The translations under genes were made by a program, and so were the position numbers. From NCBI GenBank assembly GCA_964425255.1, contig CAYRMV010000030.1:1-28164 (forward strand): a stretch of DNA of 28,164 nucleotides, given 5' to 3'. Under the pieces are notes generated by a model. It saw nothing but the letters and a program-made list of their open reading frames with translations. It ran no database searches and was not told the DNA's origin. Each line of letters opens with the position of its first letter. Position 1 is the stretch's first letter. Below are positions 1 to 7,792 of the stretch, one piece after another. Origin of the DNA: CAYRMV01 sp964425255. GTDB taxonomy: Bacteria; Bacteroidota; Bacteroidia; Flavobacteriales_D; Crocinitomicaceae.

Positions 1-90
1 AATCAAATACCCCTCTATCGACTTTTGAAATTCTTTACAAAATTCATCTGTTAAAAAAAATTCAGTAATTTTATCTTGAGTGAAATACAT
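1..90 (-). CDS. Transposase, N-terminal fragment (IS982-like), running off the left edge
   Basis: Reading the minus strand from the ATG at 90, thirty codons stay open to the window edge. They begin MYFTQDKITEFF and continue with a D-E-F-C-K-E-F block at residues 15-21. An N-terminus of the form K-I-T-E-x-F followed by D-(D/E)-F-C-K-x-F is, from memory, typical of IS982-family DDE transposases in Bacteroidota. No part of the catalytic domain is inside the window, so the family call rests on this short block alone. It is too short to stand out by length and was found by reading the edge. Whether the gene is intact cannot be seen. An unrelated gene with a similar N-terminus is possible. Confidence 0.6.
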   Translation of the reverse strand, partial: MYFTQDKITEFFLTDEFCKEFQKSIEGYLI

Positions 91-201
91 AAATTTAGTC
101 TATATCATTAATATTCAACACATTAAAGACACTAAATGTGTTTCACTTATTTTACATTTTTCGAAACAATTTATTGACAATCAAATTGTTAAAAATCGAA
201 C
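1..201 (-). mobile_element. Probable end of an insertion sequence; right boundary uncertain
   Basis: If the fragment at 1-90 is a transposase, the element must end somewhere to the right of its start codon, in the noncoding stretch 91 to about 215. That stretch is very AT-rich and contains short inverted repeats, for example CACATT at 119-124 with AATGTG at 135-140. I cannot place the terminal inverted repeat, because the other end of the element lies outside the window. The end given here is simply the last base before the next gene's stop codon. It may lie a few bases inside that gene. Confidence 0.4.
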
Positions 202-477
202 TCAGGCTAATAAATTCAAAACAAAACTTTTTTCAAAAGGCACTTTTCGTTGGGGATTTTTCTTTACTAGAATCTGATTCAGAAGGCCTTCCAGTTTAGC
301 GGTAGAATCGAGAAAATAATGAAATCGATTGGTGTCAGGCTTGATAAGTTGAAGGGTCGACAGCAAATCATTTCCGGGCATTTGACTGGCAATCGTTTCA
401 TATACCGATTTTTGACTAAAGGTTGAAGGTGAAAAAAGGAATAAAAAAGCGATGATAAAAAAGTTAGTGCGTTTCAT
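202..477 (-). CDS. Small secreted protein of unknown function, possibly truncated
   Basis: A 91-residue protein starting MKRTNFFIIAFLF. I chose the ATG at 477 over the longer possible start at 525 because it begins a clean signal peptide that ends S-T-F-S-Q at about residue 22. The mature part is only about 70 residues: helix-like and polar, with a basic stretch near its end. I do not recognise a family. Its start overlaps the last 14 bases of the upstream leucine-rich-repeat gene, so the two are probably translated from one transcript and may act together at the cell surface. Its last codons lie next to the suspected insertion-sequence end, so the C-terminus could be altered or foreign. Confidence 0.55.
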   Translation of the reverse strand: MKRTNFFIIAFLFLFSPSTFSQKSVYETIASQMPGNDLLSTLQLIKPDTNRFHYFLDSTAKLEGLLNQILVKKNPQRKVPFEKSFVLNLLA

Positions 478-2971
478 GGTATTTGAGGATTTGTTCGCTG
501 ATTTCTTCCGGAGTTTTTCCTTCAATGGAAATCAAGGTCAATGGAATTCGGTTTTCATTCATTTTTTTATTTACTTCAAAAAGACCAATAAAGGAATCCG
601 AGATAGGAATCAAACCAACTGAATTGGAATACACAGGAAAATAACTTGCATGAACTGGTAAATACGAATTAATATCAAACAAAATCAAGCGGATTTCTTT
701 GTCAGATTTCCAGATTTTACCCATTTGATCAACAAAATTTGGTGTAAGTTCTTTGATAGCAATGGGTTTGATTTTAGCGATAATATCCACATTAACTAAA
801 CCAAAATGAGTCAATCCAAAGCGAAGTTTTTCAGTCGAGAGCGGATTGTTTAACTTTTGAATCGTTTGTTGAATGAGTCTTATTTTGAGATTTTTCTCTG
901 CTTCAGTTCGTCGTTTTTCATACGAACGATTGAATTTTGTTCTTTCTTTTTGTTCCAGTTTTTCGGCGTTTTTAAATGATTTTTCCAATTTTCGGTATTG
1001 CATAATATTCAATCGATTATCGGGACCTTGAACCAACGAAACCGGTAGCGAAATTAAACTGTCTTTGAAATAAAATCGAATTCGGTATTGGTCGTTTGGA
1101 ATATCTTTCTCAATGGAAACTTGTTTGATGACGTTTTTGTGATTCCAAAATTTTTTTCGCCTAAAAAATATCCATTTTGTACTGAAAAATTGACTTTCTT
1201 CACTCATGTACTTCAAATAGTTGTAACTCGTTTCGTCCAAAATGGTATCAAGTTGCCACGTATTTTTTGCAATCACTTTTCCTTGAAAATTAGTTCGATT
1301 ATACACAACGACCCCAGCAAGATCAGGTTTTTTCATAAAGTGATAATCGAATTGAAGGGTGACCAATTCATTTTTTTGTTTTCGAATATTCAATTGATAA
1401 CTGCTTTCATTGTACGTTAAATTTACTTGTTTAGAAAGATCTAAACGGTTGATAGAATCAATGATGCGTTCAATTTTTTTTCGATCTGGATTAGGATATG
1501 TTTCTACCGTTCGATTAATTGATTTCCAATTCGAAGAACTCGAATCATACAAATACAAATTACCCAAAGTTTGTGGTAGTTGATTGTCAATGTTTACTTC
1601 AATCTCCGTGTATGGATTCGGCAAAAGGGGAGTTCCTTCCATTGATTTTGCATTAAACGAAAGCATTGCGTTGGAACCGAAAAGTTCATTCATTCCAGCG
1701 GTTTGATAGCGCATAGGTGCACCATCTAAGGCTAAATCAGCGGCATTTTTATAAATTTTGATTGCGATTTCCGCTTTTCCATTGTAAAGTGATCCATCCG
1801 GATTTCGAAAAGCCCCAACAGGAATGAAAAAAGTAGCGTTTTTTTCTTTGATTGTACAAGGCGAATCGGTCGAGATGAGGTGTTTTTGCGTTGAAATGGG
1901 AACGATTGGCTTGAGAGTTGCATTGGAATTGTTTTGAGGAATGTGGTAATTAATCGCTTGTACTTCGGTATTTGGAAGCAATTCGTTGATAAAATCCAAT
2001 TCTAATTTGGTGATCCTACTCTCACTTAAGTCCAAATATTCAATGCGTTGATTGGAGTTGAAGCTAGTTAGTTGAATGTTTTCGATTTGTTTTAATTTTA
2101 ATGTATCTAGCTGAATATTTTGCAAAACATTGGGTGTCACAAATCCACCTTGAATTGTTAAAGTTTGCAGAGAAGGAAGGTAGAGTTCTTCGCGAATAAC
2201 TTCTTTGGATAAATTTTTTAATTCCAGTTCTTTCAATGTTGGAATTTTTTTGAGTTTATCGATCGCTTCTTTGGTTGGGTCGGAAAGGATGAGTTTTTGA
2301 ATGTGCCATTTTTGGAGACTTTCATCCGGAATTTGTTCCATCAAGGATGCGTCCATAGAAAGGGTTTGAAGATTTTTCCTTGACTGAACAAGTTGGCTTA
2401 ACTCATTTGCGTTTATATATGTGTTTCCTGATATATCGAGGGATTCTAATTTCCAAAGTAAAGTAAGAGCATACAATTCAGTGGTAAGTTGATTTTGGGC
2501 TAGATTTAGAATCCGTAACTGTTGAAGTTTTTCCAAATCTGCTGGCAAAAAGGTCAGTTGGTTGGAAGACAAATCGAGTGCTTCAAGCTGATTCAACTGA
2601 TTCCAACTTGTAGGTAAAAATAACAAGCGACAATCAGATAAATTTAGTGATTTTAATTGAGGAAAACTTTGGCCAAGTTGTACGATTTCGAGTGGATCAA
2701 AATATGTATGAGAAAGATTAATTTTTTCAAGGTTTTCTAAACGGACAAGGGCATCTATCGTATGAACCAACGAATACGACAAATCGATTTCCGAAACCAA
2801 TGTGAATTGATTAAAAGAAGTGTCAATAATTTCGATAGGTGAATTCTGTAAATATAAATGCGTTACTTGATTTGATTTTTGGCTAGAAAAATGAGAAGGT
2901 TCGCAAAAGTAACACTGCGCAAACGTAGCAATACCAAAGAGTTGAATAAGAAGAATGAGAATGAATTTCAT
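464..2971 (-). CDS. Secreted leucine-rich-repeat protein with a ZU5-like middle domain
   Basis: An 835-residue protein with a signal peptide (residues 1-19, ending F-A-Q). Residues about 35-335 form a leucine-rich repeat array: L-x-x-L-x-L-S-x-N-x-L units are clearest at 77-185 (for example ALDLSSNQLTFLP), and later repeats are degenerate. Residues about 365-460 resemble the ZU5-like domain common in Bacteroidota surface proteins, seen in the pattern F-F-I-P-x-G-A-F, then G-x-A-E-I-A-I-K-I-Y and M-N-E-L-F-G-S-N-A-M. The remaining 370 residues are unassigned and include a strongly basic, coiled-coil-like stretch. No type IX secretion C-terminal domain is evident. The likely role is surface or periplasmic protein-protein interaction; the partner is unknown. 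A good promoter lies just upstream, and the small gene at 202-477 overlaps its end. Confidence 0.8.
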   Translation of the reverse strand: MKFILILLIQLFGIATFAQCYFCEPSHFSSQKSNQVTHLYLQNSPIEIIDTSFNQFTLVSEIDLSYSLVHTIDALVRLENLEKINLSHTYFDPLEIVQLGQSFPQLKSLNLSDCRLLFLPTSWNQLNQLEALDLSSNQLTFLPADLEKLQQLRILNLAQNQLTTELYALTLLWKLESLDISGNTYINANELSQLVQSRKNLQTLSMDASLMEQIPDESLQKWHIQKLILSDPTKEAIDKLKKIPTLKELELKNLSKEVIREELYLPSLQTLTIQGGFVTPNVLQNIQLDTLKLKQIENIQLTSFNSNQRIEYLDLSESRITKLELDFINELLPNTEVQAINYHIPQNNSNATLKPIVPISTQKHLISTDSPCTIKEKNATFFIPVGAFRNPDGSLYNGKAEIAIKIYKNAADLALDGAPMRYQTAGMNELFGSNAMLSFNAKSMEGTPLLPNPYTEIEVNIDNQLPQTLGNLYLYDSSSSNWKSINRTVETYPNPDRKKIERIIDSINRLDLSKQVNLTYNESSYQLNIRKQKNELVTLQFDYHFMKKPDLAGVVVYNRTNFQGKVIAKNTWQLDTILDETSYNYLKYMSEESQFFSTKWIFFRRKKFWNHKNVIKQVSIEKDIPNDQYRIRFYFKDSLISLPVSLVQGPDNRLNIMQYRKLEKSFKNAEKLEQKERTKFNRSYEKRRTEAEKNLKIRLIQQTIQKLNNPLSTEKLRFGLTHFGLVNVDIIAKIKPIAIKELTPNFVDQMGKIWKSDKEIRLILFDINSYLPVHASYFPVYSNSVGLIPISDSFIGLFEVNKKMNENRIPLTLISIEGKTPEEISEQILKYHETH

Positions 2972-2990
2972 TTATTTCAATTATACCTGA

Positions 2991-3022
2991 CAAAGGTAAA
3001 AAGAACGAGTGAATTCATTCAA
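2991..3022 (-). promoter_or_regulatory. Bacteroidota-type promoter for the leucine-rich-repeat gene
   Basis: On the minus strand TACCTTTG (2998 to 2991) matches the TAnnTTTG -7 consensus. TTG at 3022 to 3020 lies 21 bases upstream, in the range expected for the -33 element. The start codon at 2971 lies about 20 bases downstream of the -7 box. Confidence 0.55.
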
Positions 3023-3032
3023 TTAAATGAAT
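3013..3032 (-). terminator. Weak hairpin downstream of the small secreted protein gene
   Basis: ATTCATT (3013-3019) pairs perfectly with AATGAAT (3026-3032) around a 6-base loop, about 32 bases past the stop codon of the gene at 3064-3345. On the minus strand a run of T follows about 10 bases later. The stem is AT-rich and overlaps the -33 region of the next promoter, so it could equally be regulatory. Confidence 0.3.
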
Positions 3033-3063
3033 AGGTAACTGAAATTACTTTTCAAACAAGGAT

Positions 3064-3345
3064 TTATTTTGATTCCTTATCGTCTAATGCTTGTTCGATA
3101 GCTGCTTTCAATTCGATAAGTTCTTCTCGATTAAAATAGTTATTCCATTTTTTCGCTCCATTCTGTATGTATTCTTTTTGGATTTGAAAATTAGACCATT
3201 TCCCCGTTTTCCCATCATTTTCCCATTTTGAAACCATCGAATTTCCCACACGATATACTTTTGCAGGTGGCTCTCCGATTTTACTTCCTGCGGAGATTAA
3301 TACAAAGGAAACAATTCCAACTAGTAGAAATTTAAACTTTTTCAT
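3064..3345 (-). CDS. Small secreted protein with a PC4/DUF736-like beta domain
   Basis: A 93-residue protein. I start it at the ATG at 3345 (MKKFKFLLVGIVSFVLISAG), which begins a signal peptide or membrane anchor. A start at 3414 would add 23 residues with no signal-like property. The mature part reads V-Y-R-V-G-N-S-M-V-S-K-W-E-N-D, then a G-K-W turn, F-Q-I-Q-K-E-Y, N-Y-F-N and a terminal helix L-I-E-L-K-A-A-I-E-Q-A. This is the strand-turn-strand-helix pattern of small PC4-like/DUF736-like proteins, which are normally cytoplasmic and often bind single-stranded nucleic acid. A secreted version is odd, so the resemblance may be structural rather than functional. The gene is transcribed divergently from the MFS gene. 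Confidence 0.65.
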   Translation of the reverse strand: MKKFKFLLVGIVSFVLISAGSKIGEPPAKVYRVGNSMVSKWENDGKTGKWSNFQIQKEYIQNGAKKWNNYFNREELIELKAAIEQALDDKESK

Positions 3346-3384
3346 CCATTTTTTTGGTACTAAGTTAGATAAAACTTTTTTATT

Positions 3385-3402
3385 GTTTACAAAAATGTAA
3401 AC
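3385..3402. repeat. Perfect inverted repeat upstream of the small secreted protein gene
   Basis: GTTTACA (3385-3391) and TGTAAAC (3396-3402) are exact inverted copies around AAAA. The repeat sits 40-57 bases upstream of the chosen start at 3345, in the divergent region shared with the MFS gene. It could be an operator for a dimeric regulator; nothing in the sequence identifies which one. Confidence 0.4.
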
Positions 3403-3518
3403 TAAACTGTTCATATTTAATTGTTTCGTTTTTTTTAATAATGGAACAATTCGAACTTATTACTTAAAATCTTTGTTAAATAATAGTTACTACTGTAAAC
3501 TAATTGCCGGGTAACAAT

Positions 3519-3526
3519 TAAATTTG
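3519..3526 (+). promoter_or_regulatory. -7 element for the MFS gene
   Basis: TAAATTTG is an exact match to TAnnTTTG, 39 bases before the ATG at 3566. No well-spaced TTG is present at -33 (the nearest, at 3504-3506, is only 12 bases away), so this is a partial promoter. Confidence 0.4.
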
Positions 3527-3565
3527 TGTTTCGATACTTGAATTAAACATACAAACTGAGACAAA

Positions 3566-4753
3566 ATGACAAAAAAACAAGTAGGGTGGATGATTGTTTT
3601 AGCCATGGTTATTTTTACCAATATACTGGAATCGATGATTTTAATGCCATTAGCTTCCACAATTAAATCTGATTTAGGCATGGATGAAAAACAATGGGGA
3701 ATAGCTATTTCTTCTTATTTATTCAGCGCATTTGTATCGGGAATTATCAGCATTTTTCTTATTGATCGCTTTGATAGAAAACGATTTTTAGTGGTTTTAT
3801 ATGCTTTGTTTATTCTGGGAACTTTTCTATGTGGTGTGGCTCAAAGCTATTCTTTTTTGGTTTTTGCACGCATTTTTGCTGGTTTTTTTGGCGGTGTAAT
3901 TTCAGCAGTTGTCTTAGCTATGGTCGGTGATTTGATTGAACAGCAACACCGAGGAAAAGCAACCGGAATTGTCATGGCTGGTTTTTCATCAGCTGCTGCT
4001 CTAGGAATTCCGCTCGGATTGTTTTTAGGGTTGAATTGGACTTGGCACACTCCGTTTATTTTTATTGTTGGAATGTCCGTAATCACATGGGTTTTCTTGT
4101 TGTTTCTTCTCCCAAAAATGACCGATCATTTGGTTCATGCAAAGGAGTATAAATCGTATGAAATATTTGGTCGGGTGGCTCGAAATGGGAATCAAATTCG
4201 TGCATTGATTTTTACTTGTACCATTTTGTTCGGACAGTTTGCGATCATTCCTTACTTGGCAGATTATGTTGAACACAACGTTGGTTTTGAAAAAACGGAA
4301 CTCGTTTGGATGTATTTCTTTGGAGGTGGTTTAACGTTCATCACGAATCCATTTATTGGTTTCTTAGCAGATAAATATGGTCAATTGCGCACATTTTTAA
4401 TCATCATGTTGGTTTCTTGTGTTCCCATTTTAGCGATTACTTCGATGGGAGAAAATCCGATGCCTTTGGTATTGGTGGCTACTACTTCGTTTTTTGTTTT
4501 TGCTGGAGGAAGAAACATTCCGGGAACCGCATTGGTATTGTCTACGGCAGCTCCACATGAACGTGGAGGATTTATGAGTATTCGATCTGCGATGCAACAA
4601 TTTGCGAGTGGTTTTGCTGTTTTGTTGGGAAGTGCCATCATTTATCAGAATAAATCAGGAATTTATTTTAATTTTGAACTCGTCGGATATTTGGCAGTGG
4701 GTACGAGCATCGCCTCGTATTTTCTTTTACGTACGATAAAACAAAAATACTAA
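3566..4753 (+). CDS. Major facilitator superfamily transporter (probable drug/metabolite exporter)
   Basis: A 395-residue inner-membrane protein, mostly hydrophobic, with a segment count consistent with 12 transmembrane helices. The loop between helices 2 and 3 has D-R-F-D-R-K-R (residues 67-73), a variant of MFS motif A. Its duplicate in the second half is L-A-D-K-Y-G-Q-L-R (267-275). A G-rich helix around residues 104-112 and the P-G-T-A segment fit the proton-driven AraJ-like exporter group. Substrate cannot be told from sequence. It stands alone between a divergent small gene and the TonB receptor, with 70 bases to the next start, so it need not share the receptor's transcript. An outward drug or sugar exporter is the likeliest role. 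Confidence 0.85.
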   Translation: MTKKQVGWMIVLAMVIFTNILESMILMPLASTIKSDLGMDEKQWGIAISSYLFSAFVSGIISIFLIDRFDRKRFLVVLYALFILGTFLCGVAQSYSFLVFARIFAGFFGGVISAVVLAMVGDLIEQQHRGKATGIVMAGFSSAAALGIPLGLFLGLNWTWHTPFIFIVGMSVITWVFLLFLLPKMTDHLVHAKEYKSYEIFGRVARNGNQIRALIFTCTILFGQFAIIPYLADYVEHNVGFEKTELVWMYFFGGGLTFITNPFIGFLADKYGQLRTFLIIMLVSCVPILAITSMGENPMPLVLVATTSFFVFAGGRNIPGTALVLSTAAPHERGGFMSIRSAMQQFASGFAVLLGSAIIYQNKSGIYFNFELVGYLAVGTSIASYFLLRTIKQKY

Positions 4754-4772
4754 GATCACTTTCGCTCGATGT

Positions 4773-4791
4773 AAGTAAATCCCTCTTACTT
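4773..4791 (+). terminator. Weak hairpin after the MFS gene
   Basis: AAGTAA (4773-4778) and TTACTT (4786-4791) form a 6-pair stem with a 7-base loop, followed by GGAG and five T. It is short and AT-rich; termination here would be partial at best. Confidence 0.3.
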
Positions 4792-4823
4792 GGAGTTTTT
4801 ATTGTGGATATTTTTCAAAAATT

Positions 4824-7268
4824 ATGAAACATTTATTGGCAACATTTCTTTTTTTAACGACATCGCTTTCGCTTTGGAGTCAAACTGATTCGAAACCCGG
4901 AATCATTGAAGGTCAAATTAAAGATTCAATTACCAAAAAAGGAATGGAATACGTTTCCATAAGACTATTCAAAACACAAGATTCTTCTCTTGTTGGAGGG
5001 ATTTACACCGATTCGGATGGTCTCTTTTTCTTGGATCAAATTTCATTTGGAAAATATTACCTTAAAATTACTTTTACGGGATATCAAACGGTGCTAAAAA
5101 GCAATGTTTTAGTTACGCCTGCAAAATCGGCAATCAATTTAGGTGTTGTATTGATGAATGCAGATAAGTTGTTGGACTTGAATGAAGTGACTATTACTGC
5201 AAGGCAAGAATTATTGACCAATTCATTGGACAAAAAAGTTTACAATGTTGGCGAAGATGTTTCGACAAAAGGAGGGACGGCGAACGATGTGTTGAACAAC
5301 ATTCCTTCCATAGAAGTGGATCAAGAAGGAAAGATTTCATTGAGAGGTGATGCTAACGTGACCATTTTGATTGACGGTCGTCCAAGTACGCTTTCAGGTG
5401 GAAATGGAAAAAGTTTATTAGATGCATTTCCTGCCAATTCCATTGAACGAATTGAAGTGGTAACCAATCCTTCGGCAAAATATGATCCGGATGGAACTAC
5501 TGGAATTATCAATATTGTCTTGAAAAAGAATAAAATGCGTGGAATCAACGGAAATGTTTCTTTTACAGCAGGAACAGGGAATGTGTACAATGGTTCTGCT
5601 TCACTAAGTGTCCGAAATGCAAAAATGAATGTGTACGGAACTTATGCTTATCGCTATTATGAAGGTTTCCGGAATTACGAAAGTTACATCGCTCGAAAGT
5701 TTTCTGATTCGATGTTTTACTTAGACCAATTCCGTGATGGTACGGATTTAATGGAAAATCATACTGCTAAAGTGGGAGCTGATTTTTACATGAAAAACAA
5801 TCAAACAATTGGTTTTGGCGTAACTGGATCAACAGGTAGGAGAGAGCGTACAGGTGATTTGTATAACACGCAATTCGGTGATAATCCGCTTTTTGAAACA
5901 AAATGGAATCGTTTGTCAAGCGATCCAACGGACAATCAAAACATGGATTTGAATGCCTACTACAAAAAAGATTTTAAAGAAAGCAAAGGCTCCATTTCGG
6001 TTGATTTCAATCAATCTTTCGGAAAGGAAAACATCTTTGGATATTACGAAGAAGATTACAACTTAAACTATGGTCTGCCTGATTTGTCATTGAATTTATA
6101 TCAACAATTAAACAACCAAGAACAAAACAGAGTAACAACGGCTCAAGTAGACTATGTTCGTTTGAGTAAGAAAAACATTCGTTTTGAAGCTGGAACAAAA
6201 GCGATTATTCGCAAACTTTCGGTGGATGCTTTTTCTGAAACAAGAAACAATGCGACGAATCAATTGGAAGAAGATACTTTGTCAAATTTCTTGTATGAAT
6301 ACGATGAGCAAATTTATTCTGTTTATGGAAATATAGCCCATCAATACAAAAAATTCAAATTTCAAGGTGGTTTGCGACTCGAACAAGCCATGCAAGCACC
6401 CAATTTAATTTCGGATACCTTGTCGTTTCGAAATGACTATTTCAGTGCATTTCCTTCTGCGTATGTTCGATACGAATTATCAAAAGAATCCGAATTGAGT
6501 TTAGGATACAGCCGCCGTATCAATCGACCTTCAGCGGAAACCTTAAATCCATTTACAAGTTATGCTGATCCATTCAATTTGCGAAAAGGAAATCCTTCGG
6601 TTCGACCTGAATACATCAATTCTGTTGAGTTTGGATATGGACTCAACAAAAAGAAAATGAATGTGACAGCAACTGTTTTCTACCGTCAAACAAACAATGT
6701 AATTCAACGTGTGCGAGAATTTTATGATAATGGAGCAGCTGCTGTAACATTTGCAAACATCAATCAAAGTCAAAGTTATGGCGCTGAGTTTGTTTTGATT
6801 TATCGTCCTGTTACTTGGTTTAGAAACATCTTGTCTGCAAACGGAAATCAGATTGTATACCAAGACGACAATACGCAATATGATTTTAATAACACCGGAT
6901 TTAACTGGAGTGTAAAATATGCTGGAACGATTGATTTCTGGAAAAAAACAGCCACTTTCCAAATGAATGCGCGTTATTTTTCTCCTATAATCACTGCGCA
7001 AGGAAAAGTACAACCACGTGCTGCTTTGGATCTTTCAGCAGAAAAAACGATCAAGAAAAACTGGACAGTTGGACTTCGTATTTCGGATGTGTTTGATACA
7101 CAAGAATTCCGTTTGGAAATTGATCAGCCCAACGTGTACCAAAAATCGCGATTCAAACAAGAAACGAGACGTGTATATGTGACACTTTCCTATAAATTTG
7201 GTCGATACGAAATTTCCAAAAAAGAACGTGTTGCTCCAGATGGAGGTGGCGGAGGAATGGATTTTTAA
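4824..7268 (+). CDS. TonB-dependent outer-membrane receptor family protein
   Basis: An 814-residue protein with a signal peptide (1-19, ending S-L-W-S-Q). Residues about 24-115 form a carboxypeptidase-regulatory-like beta domain (G-x-I-x-D-x-x-T-K-x-G and the Y-x-L-K-I-T-F-x-G-Y-Q end). A plug-type domain follows at about 135-240, with V-L-N-N-I-P-S-I, S-L-R-G, I-L-I-D-G-R-P and I-E-R-I-E-V-V-T-N-P-S-A-K-Y. The rest is alternating beta-strand barrel, matching the outer membrane beta-barrel family PF14905 group. The C-terminus carries a glycine-rich tail (GGGGGMDF) beyond the last strand, which I recall as common in this group. It probably imports or binds a TonB-dependent ligand, but no SusD-like partner is next to it, so glycan uptake is not supported. 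Substrate unknown. Confidence 0.88.
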   Translation: MKHLLATFLFLTTSLSLWSQTDSKPGIIEGQIKDSITKKGMEYVSIRLFKTQDSSLVGGIYTDSDGLFFLDQISFGKYYLKITFTGYQTVLKSNVLVTPAKSAINLGVVLMNADKLLDLNEVTITARQELLTNSLDKKVYNVGEDVSTKGGTANDVLNNIPSIEVDQEGKISLRGDANVTILIDGRPSTLSGGNGKSLLDAFPANSIERIEVVTNPSAKYDPDGTTGIINIVLKKNKMRGINGNVSFTAGTGNVYNGSASLSVRNAKMNVYGTYAYRYYEGFRNYESYIARKFSDSMFYLDQFRDGTDLMENHTAKVGADFYMKNNQTIGFGVTGSTGRRERTGDLYNTQFGDNPLFETKWNRLSSDPTDNQNMDLNAYYKKDFKESKGSISVDFNQSFGKENIFGYYEEDYNLNYGLPDLSLNLYQQLNNQEQNRVTTAQVDYVRLSKKNIRFEAGTKAIIRKLSVDAFSETRNNATNQLEEDTLSNFLYEYDEQIYSVYGNIAHQYKKFKFQGGLRLEQAMQAPNLISDTLSFRNDYFSAFPSAYVRYELSKESELSLGYSRRINRPSAETLNPFTSYADPFNLRKGNPSVRPEYINSVEFGYGLNKKKMNVTATVFYRQTNNVIQRVREFYDNGAAAVTFANINQSQSYGAEFVLIYRPVTWFRNILSANGNQIVYQDDNTQYDFNNTGFNWSVKYAGTIDFWKKTATFQMNARYFSPIITAQGKVQPRAALDLSAEKTIKKNWTVGLRISDVFDTQEFRLEIDQPNVYQKSRFKQETRRVYVTLSYKFGRYEISKKERVAPDGGGGGMDF

Positions 7269-7287
7269 ATAGAAATCCATTCTATTT
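7267..7287 (+). terminator. Hairpin at the stop codon of the TonB-receptor gene
   Basis: AAATAGAA (7267-7274) pairs perfectly with TTCTATTT (7280-7287) around a 5-base loop. The stem begins inside the stop codon (7266-7268). It is eight AT-rich pairs with no strong T run after it, so it is a plausible transcript end rather than a textbook terminator. Confidence 0.45.
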
Positions 7288-7338
7288 CAAGTTTCGGTTC
7301 GATGGGTTCAAAATGTATGGATATTTGGATGTTTTATA

Positions 7339-7346
7339 TACCTTTG
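7339..7346 (+). promoter_or_regulatory. -7 element for the ABC/YihY trio
   Basis: TACCTTTG is an exact TAnnTTTG match, only 14 bases before the ATG at 7361, which predicts a very short leader. A TTTG at 7324-7327 is too close for a standard -33 box. Confidence 0.45.
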
Positions 7347-7360
7347 TTCAAAAATAGTCG

Positions 7361-7792
7361 ATGATATTACAAGCACATTTCTATCTTATTAATGACGATT
7401 TTTCTCCTGAATATGCGGAAGCAAATCACCAAGGGCAAGAATCAGAAAACAACCCTCGTTTCGAATGGGAAGACGAATATGAAGTGTCAGAAAACTTGAA
7501 AGAAGTGCGCATTCATCGACAAGGATCTTTTACCATTCAGGGGCAATTACCTAATCAAGAAACATTTCGTTGTGAATTGCAAAACATGTGTGTGATTGAA
7601 ATGCTTTTGAACGATGGTCAATCGGGATATTTTGGCGTTTCAGAAAGTATTTTAGATTCCATTGAAGAAGAAAAAACAGATGAAACTCATATTGTTCGCG
7701 CTTACATCAAGGATTACGAGCCTTTTGGCGAAGCGGTGACAGGTGTTTATCTTGCATCGAAAGAATTTCCAACAGAATTGATTTTTGAGTAA
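7361..7792 (+). CDS. Hypothetical acidic protein at the head of the ABC/YihY trio
   Basis: A 143-residue protein with no signal peptide or membrane segment, rich in Glu and Asp (F-E-W-E-D-E-Y-E-V near residues 34-42, and S-I-L-D-S-I-E-E-E-K further on). Alternating hydrophobic residues suggest a beta-rich cytoplasmic fold. I do not recognise a family. Its stop codon shares one base with the ATG of the ABC ATPase (TAATG), which indicates translational coupling and a shared job. It has its own -7 box just upstream, so it is likely the first gene of the operon. A cytosolic accessory factor for the ATPase is possible but is only inferred from position. Confidence 0.75.
   Translation: MILQAHFYLINDDFSPEYAEANHQGQESENNPRFEWEDEYEVSENLKEVRIHRQGSFTIQGQLPNQETFRCELQNMCVIEMLLNDGQSGYFGVSESILDSIEEEKTDETHIVRAYIKDYEPFGEAVTGVYLASKEFPTELIFE

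Noticed and set aside
80..277. 65-residue plus-strand open frame at the left edge
   Set aside because: It overlaps the antisense transposase start and the 3' end of the small secreted protein gene. Its composition is that of AT-rich noncoding DNA, and no signal or domain is seen.
6543..7013. 156-residue minus-strand open frame inside the TonB-receptor gene
   Set aside because: It lies wholly antisense to a well-supported barrel-coding region. Its Ser/Ile/Cys-rich sequence is typical of a shadow frame.
4824..7268. SusC/SusD-type glycan utilisation locus
   Set aside because: The receptor belongs to the smaller PF14905-like group. No SusD homologue, glycoside hydrolase or hybrid two-component sensor lies nearby, and the propeller kinase has no AraC-type output domain.
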